The position numbers and the translations under genes were made by a program. Of a DNA stretch of 52,479 bases, positions 41,775 through 51,315 are shown one piece after another. Source of the DNA: MGBC131033 sp910585655 (lineage in GTDB: Bacteria > Bacillota > Clostridia > Lachnospirales > Lachnospiraceae); assembly GCA_949502025.1 (NCBI GenBank), contig CATBCG010000060.1, forward strand, positions 1 to 52,479, in the 5' to 3' direction. Each line of letters starts with the position of its first letter. The stretch's first letter is position 1. Below the pieces are notes generated by a model. It was not told where the DNA came from. It was given only the letters and a program-made list of their open reading frames with translations, and did not search any database.

Positions 41775-43730
41775 ATGGGCGGCTTATTTGGAAGTTTTTA
41801 CGTTGGAGTATCTGGTCTTCAGGCAAGCCAAAATTCCCTTCATACTACATCACATAACGTTGTAAATGCGGATACGCCGGATTATACCCGTCAGCGTCTG
41901 GTACAAAATGACAGGGTTTACACCAATGTAGGGATGTATGGTTCCGGTACGAACCAGGTAGGAAAAGGAACGCTCATTGCTTCCGTCAACCAGATTCGGG
42001 ACGTATTTTTGGATCAGGCATACCGCAGGGAATTTGGTCGTCAGGGATTTTATGAAGCGCAGTATGAGGCGATACAAGAGGTCGAGGAGTTATACGGTGA
42101 GTTAGAGGGAGTTCAGTTTCAAAATACATTGGAAAATCTTTGGAACTCCATGCAGGAGCTGGCAAAGGAGCCGGACAGCATTGTGACGAGAGCATCGTTA
42201 ATCCAGTCTGCCGGAAGCTTTTTAGAGCGGGCAGACAGTATTTATAACCAATTGAAGCAATACCAGCAAAAGCTCAATACACAAGTAAAAAACAGTGTGG
42301 AACGGATCAACGAAATCGGTCATGAAATTCAGCATTTAAACGGGATTATCCGTTCGTGTGAGAGTACAACGGAAAATGCAAACGATTACCGCGACCAGAG
42401 AAATGCTCTGTTAGACGAGTTGGGAAAACTGGTTAATTATACCTATCACGAATATGATGATGGTATGGTGTCCGTCAATATAGAAGGAAGCATGTTTGTA
42501 ACTGAAATCAATGTCAATGAAATTACATTGGAGGTCAGTGAAAACGAACTGCAGGTCTACCATCCGATTTGGGGAGACGGAGAACGTGTCTTTAACTTAT
42601 CAGTGCCGTTTTCCTCCGAGGCGAATAACGATATCGGATTTTTAAAGGGACTTCTGCTTGCCAGGGGCGACGAAGTGGGAAACTATACGGATATCCCTGT
42701 AGAACCTGATATCCGGTATTATCAAGATGCCGAAGGGGAATGGGACGGGGACGGAGAAGAACAGTATTTGGCGGCGATGGCTAAATATGCACAGGACGTC
42801 GATCAGTATAATCTGACGACCGGACGTTCCGTGATTATGAATGTACAGGCGCAGTTCGATCAGCTTGTTCATGGGATGGTGACAAAGCTCAACGATATTT
42901 TAAGCCCGACGATTACAGGAATCTGGGACGAAGCCAGCGGGGAGATTACCTGGCGAGACCGCCTTGGCAATCCATTGCCGGAAGAGGATATTCCGCTGTT
43001 GGATGCCGGAGATTTTGCAGATTTTATCGGCGATCCGGATGCAGACCCGGACGACCCGGATGCCAAGAGCTATGTGACACCTCTGTTGGATGCCAATGGA
43101 CAGCCGACGGGACGTTATATGATTAAGATTTTAGATACGAAGCATGCCCCGGCGGGAATTGATTCGGAACAGACCGTAGGCGAGGGATTGTTTAACCGAA
43201 AGTCTGAAAATCGTTTCTTACAGACAGAGGATACCTATACGATTTTTGAAGGCAGGGAAGAAGAACCGCTGTATATTTATGTGCCGGAGAATCAAAACGA
43301 TCCGTACAGCATCTTTTCCTTGGGTGAGATTGAGTTAAACCCGGCTGTCCGGGATAACGTATCCAAGCTGCCGCTGAGCAGAAGCGCCGGTACGGGCGAT
43401 TATGATATGAACATTGCAGAGGAATTGATCGCAGCCTGGGACGAGCGGTTTGCGACGCTTAATCCGAATACGCTGACAAAGAATAATTTCATGGAGTATT
43501 ATACGGCGTTTACTTCGGATATTGCCAATACCGGACAGGTGTTAAAATCCATTATGGATAACCAGGAACTGACAACAGAAGGGGTAGACGATCAGAGGCA
43601 GCAGATTATGGGTGTTTCCTCGGATGAAGAGCTGACGTATTTGATTAAATTCCAACATTCTTACAATGCAGCATCTCGTTATATTACGGTAATCGATGAA
43701 ATGCTGGAGCATATTTTGACACGTCTATAG
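41775..43730 (+). CDS. flgK: Flagellar hook-associated protein 1 (FlgK), first copy
   Basis: 651 aa hook-filament junction protein. N-terminus FGSFYVGVSGLQASQNSLHTTSHNVVNADTPDYTRQ is the flagellar rod/hook family motif, and LLDELGKLVNYTYHEYDDGMVSVN near residue 215 is typical FlgK. The C-terminus ends FQHSYNAASRYITVIDEMLEHILTRL, the D0 helix that enters the junction. Exported by the flagellar type III system, no signal peptide. It overlaps the flgN gene spacing by 33 nt with GAAGAGGTG as binding site and is followed 19 nt later by a second flgK. Confidence 0.9.
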   Translation: MGGLFGSFYVGVSGLQASQNSLHTTSHNVVNADTPDYTRQRLVQNDRVYTNVGMYGSGTNQVGKGTLIASVNQIRDVFLDQAYRREFGRQGFYEAQYEAIQEVEELYGELEGVQFQNTLENLWNSMQELAKEPDSIVTRASLIQSAGSFLERADSIYNQLKQYQQKLNTQVKNSVERINEIGHEIQHLNGIIRSCESTTENANDYRDQRNALLDELGKLVNYTYHEYDDGMVSVNIEGSMFVTEINVNEITLEVSENELQVYHPIWGDGERVFNLSVPFSSEANNDIGFLKGLLLARGDEVGNYTDIPVEPDIRYYQDAEGEWDGDGEEQYLAAMAKYAQDVDQYNLTTGRSVIMNVQAQFDQLVHGMVTKLNDILSPTITGIWDEASGEITWRDRLGNPLPEEDIPLLDAGDFADFIGDPDADPDDPDAKSYVTPLLDANGQPTGRYMIKILDTKHAPAGIDSEQTVGEGLFNRKSENRFLQTEDTYTIFEGREEEPLYIYVPENQNDPYSIFSLGEIELNPAVRDNVSKLPLSRSAGTGDYDMNIAEELIAAWDERFATLNPNTLTKNNFMEYYTAFTSDIANTGQVLKSIMDNQELTTEGVDDQRQQIMGVSSDEELTYLIKFQHSYNAASRYITVIDEMLEHILTRL

Positions 43731-43749
43731 AATTGGAGGAGGATGTATT

Positions 43750-45606
43750 ATGCCAAACACATTTTTCGGGCTGAATATCGGGTATACCGGCTTAAACGTC
43801 CATCAGGGGGCGCTGCATACGACGGCTCACAATATTACTAATGCGGAGACGCAGGGCTATTCCAGGCAGTATTTAGCCAGACAGGCAGGGCAGGCAGTTC
43901 ACGTATATTCCAGCTATGGTATGGTGGGAACCGGTGTGGTAGGAACAGGAGTTTATCAGATTCGGGACGCCTATTATGATGAAAAGTACCGCACGGCAAG
44001 AACCGTATATGGCGAGTATTACGGCAGAAGCTATTATATGGCAGAGGTACAAAGCTATTTTAATGAGATCAACAACGAAGGTTTTACGACAAATTTTTCC
44101 GGGATGTTCACTTCCTTAGAGGAGCTGGCAAAAGACCCGTCAAGCGGCTCAGCCAGACGGCAGGCGATTAACTCGGCAATGGGTCTGACGGAGTATTTCA
44201 ACAACATGTCTACAAACCTGAAATCGGTTCAGGAGGGCTGTAATTTTGATATAAAAAATACGATTGACCGGATCAATTCGATTGGGGAGCAGCTTGCCAC
44301 GCTTAATAAGCAGATCAATACGATTGAGGTCAAAGGCGTTAAGGCAAATGATCTGCGTGACCAGAGAAACCTGATGATCGATGAATTGTCCGAGCTGGTA
44401 AACGTATCCGTCGAGGAATTGCCGATGGGCGCGCCGGAAGTAGGTCTGACAACCTATGCGGTAAAGGTCAACGGAACTTATCTGGTCAATGATTACCAAT
44501 ATAAAACAATTGAGGTCACTCCGAGAGAATACTTGGCACATAGTACAGATGTAAAGGGTATCTACGATCTGACCTGGAGCGACGGACAGGATTTTGATTT
44601 GTACGGCAGTCAGCTTGGCGGAAAACTGGCAGCTCTGGTGGCTCTGCGGGACGGAAACAACGAAGGAAACCTGCAGGGAAAGGTGACGGCTTCTGCGGGC
44701 GATACCGAAATCATTCTTACCGGGACGAACGTCAACAGCGTCAGCCGGCTAAACATCCCGGAGGAGGGAGTCATTACCGTAGGCAACCAGGAATACAAAT
44801 ATACCCGTTTTGAGGTAGAAGTAGACGAGGAAACCGGAGAGTTTACGTATCATTTTGAACTGGATGAATCCAAGGCGGTCGTAAGCGATGTGGAGGAAAT
44901 GAGTTCGCGGATTGGTGAGCCGGTGAATTTTAAAGGGATTCCATATTACTTAACACAGATGAACGAGTTTATTCGTACCTTTGCCAAAGCGTTTAACGAT
45001 CTGCATAAAAAGGGCGAAGACTTGGACGGGAACCGGGGAATTGATCTTTTTAACGGAACCCATCCGGCAGACGGGACGAATTATAAATTTGTAAATTGGG
45101 AGCGTACCGACGAGGAACTGGGAGAAGATGAGGAAGAAGAGGAACGAGAAGATGCCCCGGATTTTTATGGATTTTCTTCGGATGAGGCAACCTATTACAA
45201 ATTAAATGCCGACAATTTTACCGTCACAAGAGCAATTTGGGACGATGAAAATTTGCTTGCAGCCGCCGGTACGATTACACAGGGTGTAGAAGAAAAGAAA
45301 GTACTGGATCAGTTGATTGCCTTAAAGGATGATATTATGATGTTCCGTCAGGGCAAGCCGGAGAGCTTTTTCCAAACCTGGATTTCCGACGTCGGTATTG
45401 ATACAAGTAAGGCGGATGACTTTACAAAGAGCCAGCAAAATATCGTGGATTCTATCGAGAACCAAAGGCTTTCGATTTCCGGAGTGGATACCGACGAAGA
45501 GGCGATGGACCTGATCCGTTTCCAAAAAGCATATGAGCTTTCTTCCAAGGTGATTTCTGTAATGGATGAAATTTACAATAAATTGATCAATGAAATGGCA
45601 CTTTAG
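43750..45606 (+). CDS. flgK: Flagellar hook-associated protein 1 (FlgK), second tandem copy
   Basis: 618 aa. N-terminus FFGLNIGYTGLNVHQGALHTTAHNITNAETQGYSRQYL and C-terminus DLIRFQKAYELSSKVISVMDEIYNKLINEMAL define FlgK; the middle carries NDLRDQRNLMIDELSELVNVSVEEL. It is only distantly similar to the first copy outside the termini, so it is an old duplication, not a recent one. An acidic stretch (ELGEDEEEEEREDAPD, near residue 460) is a surface loop. AATTGGAGGAGG precedes the ATG. Two FlgK proteins could form a layered junction or serve different filaments. Confidence 0.88.
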   Translation: MPNTFFGLNIGYTGLNVHQGALHTTAHNITNAETQGYSRQYLARQAGQAVHVYSSYGMVGTGVVGTGVYQIRDAYYDEKYRTARTVYGEYYGRSYYMAEVQSYFNEINNEGFTTNFSGMFTSLEELAKDPSSGSARRQAINSAMGLTEYFNNMSTNLKSVQEGCNFDIKNTIDRINSIGEQLATLNKQINTIEVKGVKANDLRDQRNLMIDELSELVNVSVEELPMGAPEVGLTTYAVKVNGTYLVNDYQYKTIEVTPREYLAHSTDVKGIYDLTWSDGQDFDLYGSQLGGKLAALVALRDGNNEGNLQGKVTASAGDTEIILTGTNVNSVSRLNIPEEGVITVGNQEYKYTRFEVEVDEETGEFTYHFELDESKAVVSDVEEMSSRIGEPVNFKGIPYYLTQMNEFIRTFAKAFNDLHKKGEDLDGNRGIDLFNGTHPADGTNYKFVNWERTDEELGEDEEEEEREDAPDFYGFSSDEATYYKLNADNFTVTRAIWDDENLLAAAGTITQGVEEKKVLDQLIALKDDIMMFRQGKPESFFQTWISDVGIDTSKADDFTKSQQNIVDSIENQRLSISGVDTDEEAMDLIRFQKAYELSSKVISVMDEIYNKLINEMAL

Positions 45607-45656
45607 TTAACGTTTGATTGGAAAGGTGCGCCGCAGCGCGCAGAATGGGTAGTAAG

Positions 45657-47219
45657 ATGAGAGTAACAAACCGTATGATGACGAACAATACTCTGACAAA
45701 TATCAATAAAAATAAGCAGAACCTGACAAAGATCGAGGAGCAGTACAATACAGGAAAGAAAATTCAAAAGCCGTCCGACGATCCGATCATTGCCATCCGT
45801 GCGCTGAAACTTCGCAGCAATTTGTCGGAGATCAATCAGTATTACGAGCGGAATATTCCGGACGCCCGTTCCTGGATGGAAATGTCAGAGGGAGCGCTCC
45901 AGCAAATCACTAGCCTGATGACCAGTATTCATACGTTGTGCGATCAAGGTTCGCAGGATACCTGGACGGCAAGCGACCGGAAGTCTATTGCAGAAAACTT
46001 ACAGCAATACCGGCAGCAGATTTACCAGGAAAGCAATGCAACGTGCGCAGGACGGTATGTATTTTCCGGATTTAAGACCGATACCAGTTTGGCTTTTTTA
46101 CAGTCTCAGGAAAATGTGCAGTACCAAATCCAGGAAAATTTAAGTTTTGCAGATGTTCATAAGTTGGATCGGGTTGCGGGTGCTTATTCTATGGATGTAT
46201 TGGAAAACAATCCGACGGAGGCGGATTTTGAAGCCTCTCCGACCATGGAAACCGTATATCGTCTGCGTTTGGCGTATGGAAAGTTGGACGATTCACCAAA
46301 CGCCTATGGAGGAGAGCCGGTACTGACTTATTTGGATGCAGAAGGAGAGCCGCAGGAGTTAGAACTAAAGGTGATTTCTACTTCTGATATGAATGCCGTA
46401 GACGATGAGATATTGACGAGCCAGTCGCCAGATGCTTATAAGCCGGAGCCGGGAGTGGTCAACTATATTGCTCAGACCGGAGAGCTGATTATTCCGACGG
46501 ATATTTACGAAGAGCTGATGAATAATTCTACAGGGATTCAGGTGTCTTATTTTAAAACCGAATTTGAAAAAGGAGATTTAAGACCGGAACATTACTTTGA
46601 CTGTACTGCCACCCCAATCGTGTTTGATGAGGACGGAGAGGGCGAACTGGTAGAAGATAAGGCGATTGACTATGTAAAGGAAAACCAGGAGATCAATTAT
46701 GAGATCAGCTTTAACCAAAACCTGACGATCAATACGCAAGGCTACAATTCTATTACCCAGGATTTGGGCAGAGAAGTAGACGAGATTTTACGGGCGATTG
46801 AAAACGTAGACGCGACGGAAGGAAAGCTGGCTGATTTGGAGAAAAAAATCTCTGTTACCGAGGATGAAGATGAAAAGGCAATGTTAAACAAAATGAAGAT
46901 GCAGGTAGAAACCGAGCTTTCTTTACGGAACAGTCTGATGCAAAAGGCATTTAGTGAAGCGTTGGATCATGTGCAGGGTTATCAGGATAAGGTAGATGTT
47001 GCAATTGCTGACCTGGGCAGCCGCGTAGTGCGCCTGAATATGACGGAAAGCCGTCTTGCTACCCAGCAGGATGATTTTGAAGATCTGCTTTCTACAAACG
47101 AGGACGCTGATCTGGTGGATACCATCGTTCGCTTTAATGCCCAGGAGGTTATTTATAACGCTTCACTGTCAGCAGCGGCTAAGGTAGTGCAGAATACACT
47201 GATGGATTTTATTAGATAG
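45657..47219 (+). CDS. flgL: Flagellar hook-associated protein 3 (FlgL)
   Basis: 520 aa. N-terminus MRVTNRMMTNNTLTNINKNK and NTGKKIQKPSDDPIIAIRALKLRSN are the FlgL/flagellin D0-D1 motif; the end VVDTIVRFNAQEVIYNASLSAAAKV fits. It is longer than the usual 300 aa or so, with an inserted central domain (residues about 190-390). ATG at 45657 fits homologues, but only a weak GGGTAG precedes it; ATG at 45645 is the alternative. Confidence 0.88.
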   Translation: MRVTNRMMTNNTLTNINKNKQNLTKIEEQYNTGKKIQKPSDDPIIAIRALKLRSNLSEINQYYERNIPDARSWMEMSEGALQQITSLMTSIHTLCDQGSQDTWTASDRKSIAENLQQYRQQIYQESNATCAGRYVFSGFKTDTSLAFLQSQENVQYQIQENLSFADVHKLDRVAGAYSMDVLENNPTEADFEASPTMETVYRLRLAYGKLDDSPNAYGGEPVLTYLDAEGEPQELELKVISTSDMNAVDDEILTSQSPDAYKPEPGVVNYIAQTGELIIPTDIYEELMNNSTGIQVSYFKTEFEKGDLRPEHYFDCTATPIVFDEDGEGELVEDKAIDYVKENQEINYEISFNQNLTINTQGYNSITQDLGREVDEILRAIENVDATEGKLADLEKKISVTEDEDEKAMLNKMKMQVETELSLRNSLMQKAFSEALDHVQGYQDKVDVAIADLGSRVVRLNMTESRLATQQDDFEDLLSTNEDADLVDTIVRFNAQEVIYNASLSAAAKVVQNTLMDFIR

Positions 47220-47229
47220 GAGGGCGTGC

Positions 47230-47709
47230 ATGTTAGCAAAGACAAGATATTTTGGCACGATAGATCTGGACGAGAGCAGGATTATTACATTTGAGCGCGG
47301 CATTATGGGATTTGAAGGGTATAAGAAATGGGCTTTGCTGTATGATATAGAAGCAGAAGGCGATAATAACATTTCCTGGCTCCAGAGCTTGGAGGAAGCA
47401 AACTTAGCGCTTCCGGTGGTCAACCCGTTTTGTCTGGTGGAGGAATATGCGCCGATCGTAGAGGATGAGCAGTTAGAGAGCCTGGGAGAGTTTGCAGATG
47501 AGGATTTAATGGTACTGCTGGCTCTGACCGTTCCTACAGAGGTTAAAAAGACAACCGCTAACTTAAAAGCTCCTTTTATCATCAATCCGAATACGGCAAA
47601 GGGTGTTCAGGTAATCGCAGAAAACGAGGATTATCCGGTTCGCTTTCAGGTATATGAGGCAGTGCAGCAGAAAAAGACAGCAAATGAACAAGGTCAGCCG
47701 TCAAAATGA
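47230..47709 (+). CDS. fliW: Flagellar assembly factor FliW
   Basis: 159 aa. FliW binds free flagellin and, when free itself, binds CsrA and relieves its repression of flagellin translation. RIITFERGIMGFEGYKKWALLYD and FIINPNTAKGVQVIAENEDYPVR are the conserved segments, with the length of the family. It starts 11 nt after flgL (AGGAGG before ATG) and sits before csrA, the standard Firmicute pair. Confidence 0.95.
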   Translation: MLAKTRYFGTIDLDESRIITFERGIMGFEGYKKWALLYDIEAEGDNNISWLQSLEEANLALPVVNPFCLVEEYAPIVEDEQLESLGEFADEDLMVLLALTVPTEVKKTTANLKAPFIINPNTAKGVQVIAENEDYPVRFQVYEAVQQKKTANEQGQPSK

Positions 47710-47795
47710 TAGCGTTTGGCGACAATATAAATAGCAGTATCGCTTAAAAGAGTGGGACAGGAACAAGCAGGGCAGAAAGCGGAAAAGGAGGCACT

Positions 47796-48020
47796 ATGCT
47801 GGCATTATCAAGAAAAGAAAATGAGAGCGTGATGATCGGCAACGATATCGAAGTGACGATTTTGGAAATCAAGAGCGACCAGGTGAAGCTGGGCATTAAA
47901 GCACCAAGGAGCGTATCCATTTACCGGGAAGAGATTTATTTGCAGATCCAACAGGCAAACCGGGAGGCAGCAGAAGCCAAAACGCCCGCAGCGGGAAGTC
48001 TGGAACAGCTTTTTTCGTAA
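47796..48020 (+). CDS. csrA: Carbon storage regulator CsrA
   Basis: 74 aa RNA-binding translational repressor. MLALSRKENESVMIGNDIEVTI and VKLGIKAPRSVSIYREEIYLQI are diagnostic; arginine 44 is the conserved RNA-binding residue. The C-terminal extension (AAEAKTPAAGSLEQLFS) is typical of the FliW-linked CsrA. In Firmicutes it blocks flagellin mRNA translation; a matching hairpin lies before the flagellin gene here. Last gene of the flgM operon. Confidence 0.95.
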   Translation: MLALSRKENESVMIGNDIEVTILEIKSDQVKLGIKAPRSVSIYREEIYLQIQQANREAAEAKTPAAGSLEQLFS

Positions 48021-48046
48021 ACTAGTTTGCCATGGAGGGCAAGTGT

Positions 48047-48073
48047 TAAACTTTTCTGGAAAACTGCCGATAT
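48047..48073 (+). promoter_or_regulatory. Sigma-D promoter of flaG-fliD-fliS
   Basis: TAAA (48047-48050), 15 bp, GCCGATAT (48066-48073), a perfect match. A stable 9 bp hairpin, GTGGTACAA with TTGTACCAC (48112-48133), lies in the leader before the flaG ribosome binding site. Confidence 0.85.
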
Positions 48074-48158
48074 AAAAGGTACAGGAAAGAACTGGCACAT
48101 TTTTTGTGTCGGTGGTACAAAGGGTTGTACCACAAGATATCACACGGAGGTGAAGGTC

Positions 48159-48587
48159 ATGGCATTAGAATCAGTAAAACGAGTGGCGGCGTCCATAAAT
48201 ACCGCAGCCCCGGTAAAGTCCGCGGAGCCGGCACGTAGCGGGCAGAGCGAAAGTATCAGTAGCACGAGTGGTGGCTATGTAGAGGAAGCGTCTACGATAG
48301 GAGGAGGGCTACAGGCAGGAACTGCCGGAGAGGGCGGAGAACAACAGCCAGGGCAGGACATGGAGCGCAAGGTAAAGGCTGCGATTTCTCATGCCAATAC
48401 GCAGATGAAGCACAAAGGAAAAACACAGTGTGAGTTTTCCTATCATGAGGAGACCAACCGGATTTCGATTAAGGTAAAGGACGCAGATACTGGGGAAGTA
48501 ATCCGGGAAATCCCTGCGGAAGAAACATTGAAGATGGTAGAAAAGATGTGGGAGTTAGCCGGCATCCTGGTGGATGAACGGCGTTAG
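48159..48587 (+). CDS. flaG: Flagellar protein FlaG
   Basis: 142 aa. The N-terminal 65 residues are low complexity (A/S/G/E/Q); the conserved C-terminal FlaG domain reads QCEFSYHEETNRISIKVKDADTGEVIREIPAEE then LKMVEKMWELAGILVDERR. Known role in filament length control. ATG at 48159 has GGAGGTG close before it; the open frame from 48027 covers the promoter and leader. Followed 15 nt later by fliD. Confidence 0.9.
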   Translation: MALESVKRVAASINTAAPVKSAEPARSGQSESISSTSGGYVEEASTIGGGLQAGTAGEGGEQQPGQDMERKVKAAISHANTQMKHKGKTQCEFSYHEETNRISIKVKDADTGEVIREIPAEETLKMVEKMWELAGILVDERR

Positions 48588-48602
48588 AAAGGAGAGGAAC
48601 CT

Positions 48603-50087
48603 ATGCCTATTAGAATGAGCGGTCTGAATTCCGGGCTGGATACAGAAGCGATCATCGGTGAACTGATGTCCGCCCATAAGATGAAACTGACCAAGATAGA
48701 AAACAAACAGACCACTTTAGAGTGGACAAAAGAAAAGTGGCAGAGCTTAAATACCAAGCTCTATGATCTTTATACGACGAAGCTTTCTAAGCTTCGTTTG
48801 GCGAGTACGTACCAGAGTAAGAGGGTAACAAGCTCGAACGAAAGTAAAGTAAAAGCAACCGGAACCAGCAAAGCAGTCAATGGTACTCATTCCATTCAGG
48901 TAAAACAGTTAGCCAGCGCGCAGCATACGACAGGAAGCCAGTTGGCAGCGGGGACTACCGCGTCTACAGAACTGACGGATTTGGGCTATGCGATTGGTGA
49001 TGAAATTACGATTACAACAGGAGACGGAGTAACACATAGCTTTACGGTAGAAGGAGATTCTACGATTGCTTCTTTTGCGAAGTTTGCAGACGGAGCAGGG
49101 CTGAATGCGAATTTTGATGCAGGGCAAAGGCGTTTGTATCTTTCCTCTAAGGAAAGCGGGAAGGAAAATTCGTTCCAGATTATGGTGAACGGCGGGACAG
49201 AAGGCTTAGAAAAGTTAGGTTTAGGAAGCGATGCAAAAACGGTAGAAGCAACAGATGCCATTTTTACCTATAATGGTGTAGAGTATACCGAATCCAGCAA
49301 TACCGTGACAGTCAATGGTTTGACGCTCCAGCTTTCCGGAACAACAGCAAATTATGGGGAAGATAATGCAGAAACGATTACTTTAACAGTTGACACAGAC
49401 GTCGAAGCCGCTTATAATGCAGTTAAGGATTTTATTACTTCCTACAACGAGATCTTAAAAGAGATGAACGATCTGTACTATGCAAAGTCTGCCAGAGGAT
49501 ATGATCCGCTGACAGATGAACAGAAGGATGCAATGAGCGACAGTGAGGTAGAGAAGTGGGAAGATAAGATCAAAGGAGCCTTGTTGCGGAATGACGGTAC
49601 ATTAGGCGGTTTGCTAAGTGGTATGAAGAGTGCCTTGGGTGGGAGTGTAGAGGTAAATGGGCAGAAATATTCCCTTTCGAGCTTTGGTATCTCGACTTCC
49701 ACAGATTATACAGAAAAGGGATTGCTCCATATTTATGGAGATACTTCGGATGCCACTTATGCATCAAAGGATGATAAGCTAAAAGCCGCATTGATTAACG
49801 ATCCGGAGACAACAGTAAAGGCTCTGACAGGCATTTTTGACAGCCTGTATTCTGAGATGACAAAGAGAATGGCTGCTACGTCGATGAGCAGCGCTCTTAC
49901 CTTCTATAATGATAAGCAGTTTACGAAACTGGAAGATCAGTATAAGAAGGAATATTCTAAAATGGAGACAAAGTTGACCGATATTGAGGATCGGTACTAT
50001 AAGCAGTTTACCGCGATGGAGACTGCTATGGCGAAGCTGAACCAGCAGCAGTCAGCGTTAGCGGGTATGCTTGGAAGCGGATCATAA
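48603..50087 (+). CDS. fliD: Flagellar hook-associated protein 2 / filament cap (FliD)
   Basis: 494 aa. N-terminus MPIRMSGLNSGLDTEAIIGELM is diagnostic for FliD; TGTSKAVNGTHSIQVKQLASAQH near residue 85 and the C-terminal coiled coil (residues about 440-490, YKKEYSKMETKLTDIEDRY, AMAKLNQQQSALAGML) fit. The cap adds flagellin at the filament tip. AGGAGAGGAACC precedes ATG. Between flaG and fliS, the standard order. Confidence 0.93.
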   Translation: MPIRMSGLNSGLDTEAIIGELMSAHKMKLTKIENKQTTLEWTKEKWQSLNTKLYDLYTTKLSKLRLASTYQSKRVTSSNESKVKATGTSKAVNGTHSIQVKQLASAQHTTGSQLAAGTTASTELTDLGYAIGDEITITTGDGVTHSFTVEGDSTIASFAKFADGAGLNANFDAGQRRLYLSSKESGKENSFQIMVNGGTEGLEKLGLGSDAKTVEATDAIFTYNGVEYTESSNTVTVNGLTLQLSGTTANYGEDNAETITLTVDTDVEAAYNAVKDFITSYNEILKEMNDLYYAKSARGYDPLTDEQKDAMSDSEVEKWEDKIKGALLRNDGTLGGLLSGMKSALGGSVEVNGQKYSLSSFGISTSTDYTEKGLLHIYGDTSDATYASKDDKLKAALINDPETTVKALTGIFDSLYSEMTKRMAATSMSSALTFYNDKQFTKLEDQYKKEYSKMETKLTDIEDRYYKQFTAMETAMAKLNQQQSALAGMLGSGS

Positions 50088-50100
50088 GGAGGAAAATTAA

Positions 50101-50472
50101 GTGGTTAATGCGGCACAGATTTATCAGGGAAATCAAGTTAGTACGGCTTCCCCTGCAAAATTGACATTGATGCTCTATGAGGGGGCCATCAAATTTTGTA
50201 ATTTAGCCTTAATTGGGATAGAAGAAAACGATGTCCAGAAAGCCCATGTCAATATCATGAAGGCAGAACGAATCATAGAGGAATTTAAAACGACGCTAAA
50301 CCACAAATATCCGGTGGCAAAGGAATTTGACCTGGTATATGATGTTATTTATCAGAAGCTGGTTCAGGCAAATATCAAGAAAGATCCGGAGCTGTTAGAA
50401 GATGCGCTGACGCATCTGCGTGATATGCGCGATATTTGGAAAGAAGTTATGAAGGCAAATAAGACCGTATAA
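50101..50472 (+). CDS. fliS: Flagellin chaperone FliS
   Basis: 123 aa. AAQIYQGNQVSTASPAKLTLMLYEGAIKF and NIMKAERIIEEFKTTLNHKYPVAKEFDLVYDVIYQ are FliS signatures. It binds the flagellin C-terminus in the cytoplasm and delivers it to the export gate. GTG start with AAGGAGG 7 nt before. Followed by a terminator. Confidence 0.93.
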   Translation: MVNAAQIYQGNQVSTASPAKLTLMLYEGAIKFCNLALIGIEENDVQKAHVNIMKAERIIEEFKTTLNHKYPVAKEFDLVYDVIYQKLVQANIKKDPELLEDALTHLRDMRDIWKEVMKANKTV

Positions 50473-50478
50473 GAAAAG

Positions 50479-50517
50479 CGGCTGCAAAAGCATATGATGT
50501 ATTTTGCAGCCGTTTTG
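50479..50517 (+). terminator. Intrinsic terminator after fliS
   Basis: CGGCTGCAAAA pairs perfectly with TTTTGCAGCCG across 12 nt; the T run TTTTG is short. Confidence 0.8.
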
Positions 50518-50597
50518 TATACAGGAAAAAATAACGAAGGTTGCAGGTAGGCTGTAGGAAATTAGATACCACAAACGAAAGGGAGATGAAGGAAGGG

Positions 50598-51089
50598 ATG
50601 GAGACAATCGGGACGCCGGAATATTACTTGGAAATGTTAGCTGCCAGCTTGGAAAAAAAAGAAGAACTATTGAAAGCCCTGGTAGGGCTGACTGGTCAGC
50701 AGGAACAGGTATTGGCAGAAGATGAGCTGGATATGGAAGCGTTTGATAAGCTATTGCAAAAAAAACAGTCCTATGTAGAACGCTTAGAAAAGATGGATCA
50801 GGGTTTTGAACAGGTGTATCAGCGGATACGGGAAACCATACAGGGAAATCCAGGAAGCTATCGCGGGCGTATTCAGGAGCTGCAGGAAAGGATTGGGCAT
50901 TTGACAGAGATAGGCGTTTCCTTAGAGGTACAGGAGCGTCGAAATAAAGAGCGGTTTGACTTTTTGCTTTCGTCTTCCAGAAGTAAAATCCGTAATTATA
51001 AAGTCAGTAACCAGGCGGCAGCACAGTATTATAAAAATATGGCGAATCGTTTCCAGGGAGATTCTTATTTTGTGGATAAAAAAAAGTAG
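50598..51089 (+). CDS. Probable flagellar export chaperone (FliT/FlgN-like)
   Basis: 163 aa, entirely alpha-helical and charged. EYYLEMLAASLEKKEELLKALVGL, LLQKKQSYVERLEKMDQGFEQVY and IRNYKVSNQAAAQYYKNM are its main helices. Size, helical make-up and position between fliS and flagellin fit a FliT- or FlgN-type chaperone, but no decisive motif was seen. Start is uncertain: ATG 50598 (GGGAG 12 nt upstream) or ATG 50586. No obvious promoter of its own; it lies behind the fliS terminator. Confidence 0.55.
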   Translation: METIGTPEYYLEMLAASLEKKEELLKALVGLTGQQEQVLAEDELDMEAFDKLLQKKQSYVERLEKMDQGFEQVYQRIRETIQGNPGSYRGRIQELQERIGHLTEIGVSLEVQERRNKERFDFLLSSSRSKIRNYKVSNQAAAQYYKNMANRFQGDSYFVDKKK

Positions 51090-51141
51090 GATGCGGAAAA
51101 ACGTTATTTTTGCGAAAAATAAAATTAGTATAAAATAGGGG

Positions 51142-51168
51142 TTAAGTTTTATTTGTACTTGCCGATAT
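51142..51168 (+). promoter_or_regulatory. Sigma-D promoter of flagellin
   Basis: TTAA (51142-51145), 15 bp, GCCGATAT (51161-51168). The leader of about 140 nt carries candidate CsrA sites. Confidence 0.8.
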
Positions 51169-51274
51169 ATAAGGTGTAAAACATGAGGTGATTCTGAAAG
51201 CGGACGGTGTGTACGGCCCAGAAGCAAAAAGAAAAGAGACTTATGTGAGATGAAAGCTAGGAAGCGATCATAAC

Positions 51275-51307
51275 GACAGCAAGGAAGCTGTTGAGAATTC
51301 AAGGAGG
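51275..51307 (+). promoter_or_regulatory. Candidate CsrA sites in the flagellin leader
   Basis: ACAGC, hexaloop AAGGAA, GCTGT (51276-51291) shows GGA in a hairpin loop; 10 nt later the ribosome binding site AAGGAGG (51301-51307) holds another GGA, itself between short TTC/GAA arms. Paired GGA sites, one covering the ribosome binding site, are the known pattern of CsrA repression of hag in Bacillus. Confidence 0.65.
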
Positions 51308-51315
51308 AAAATAGT

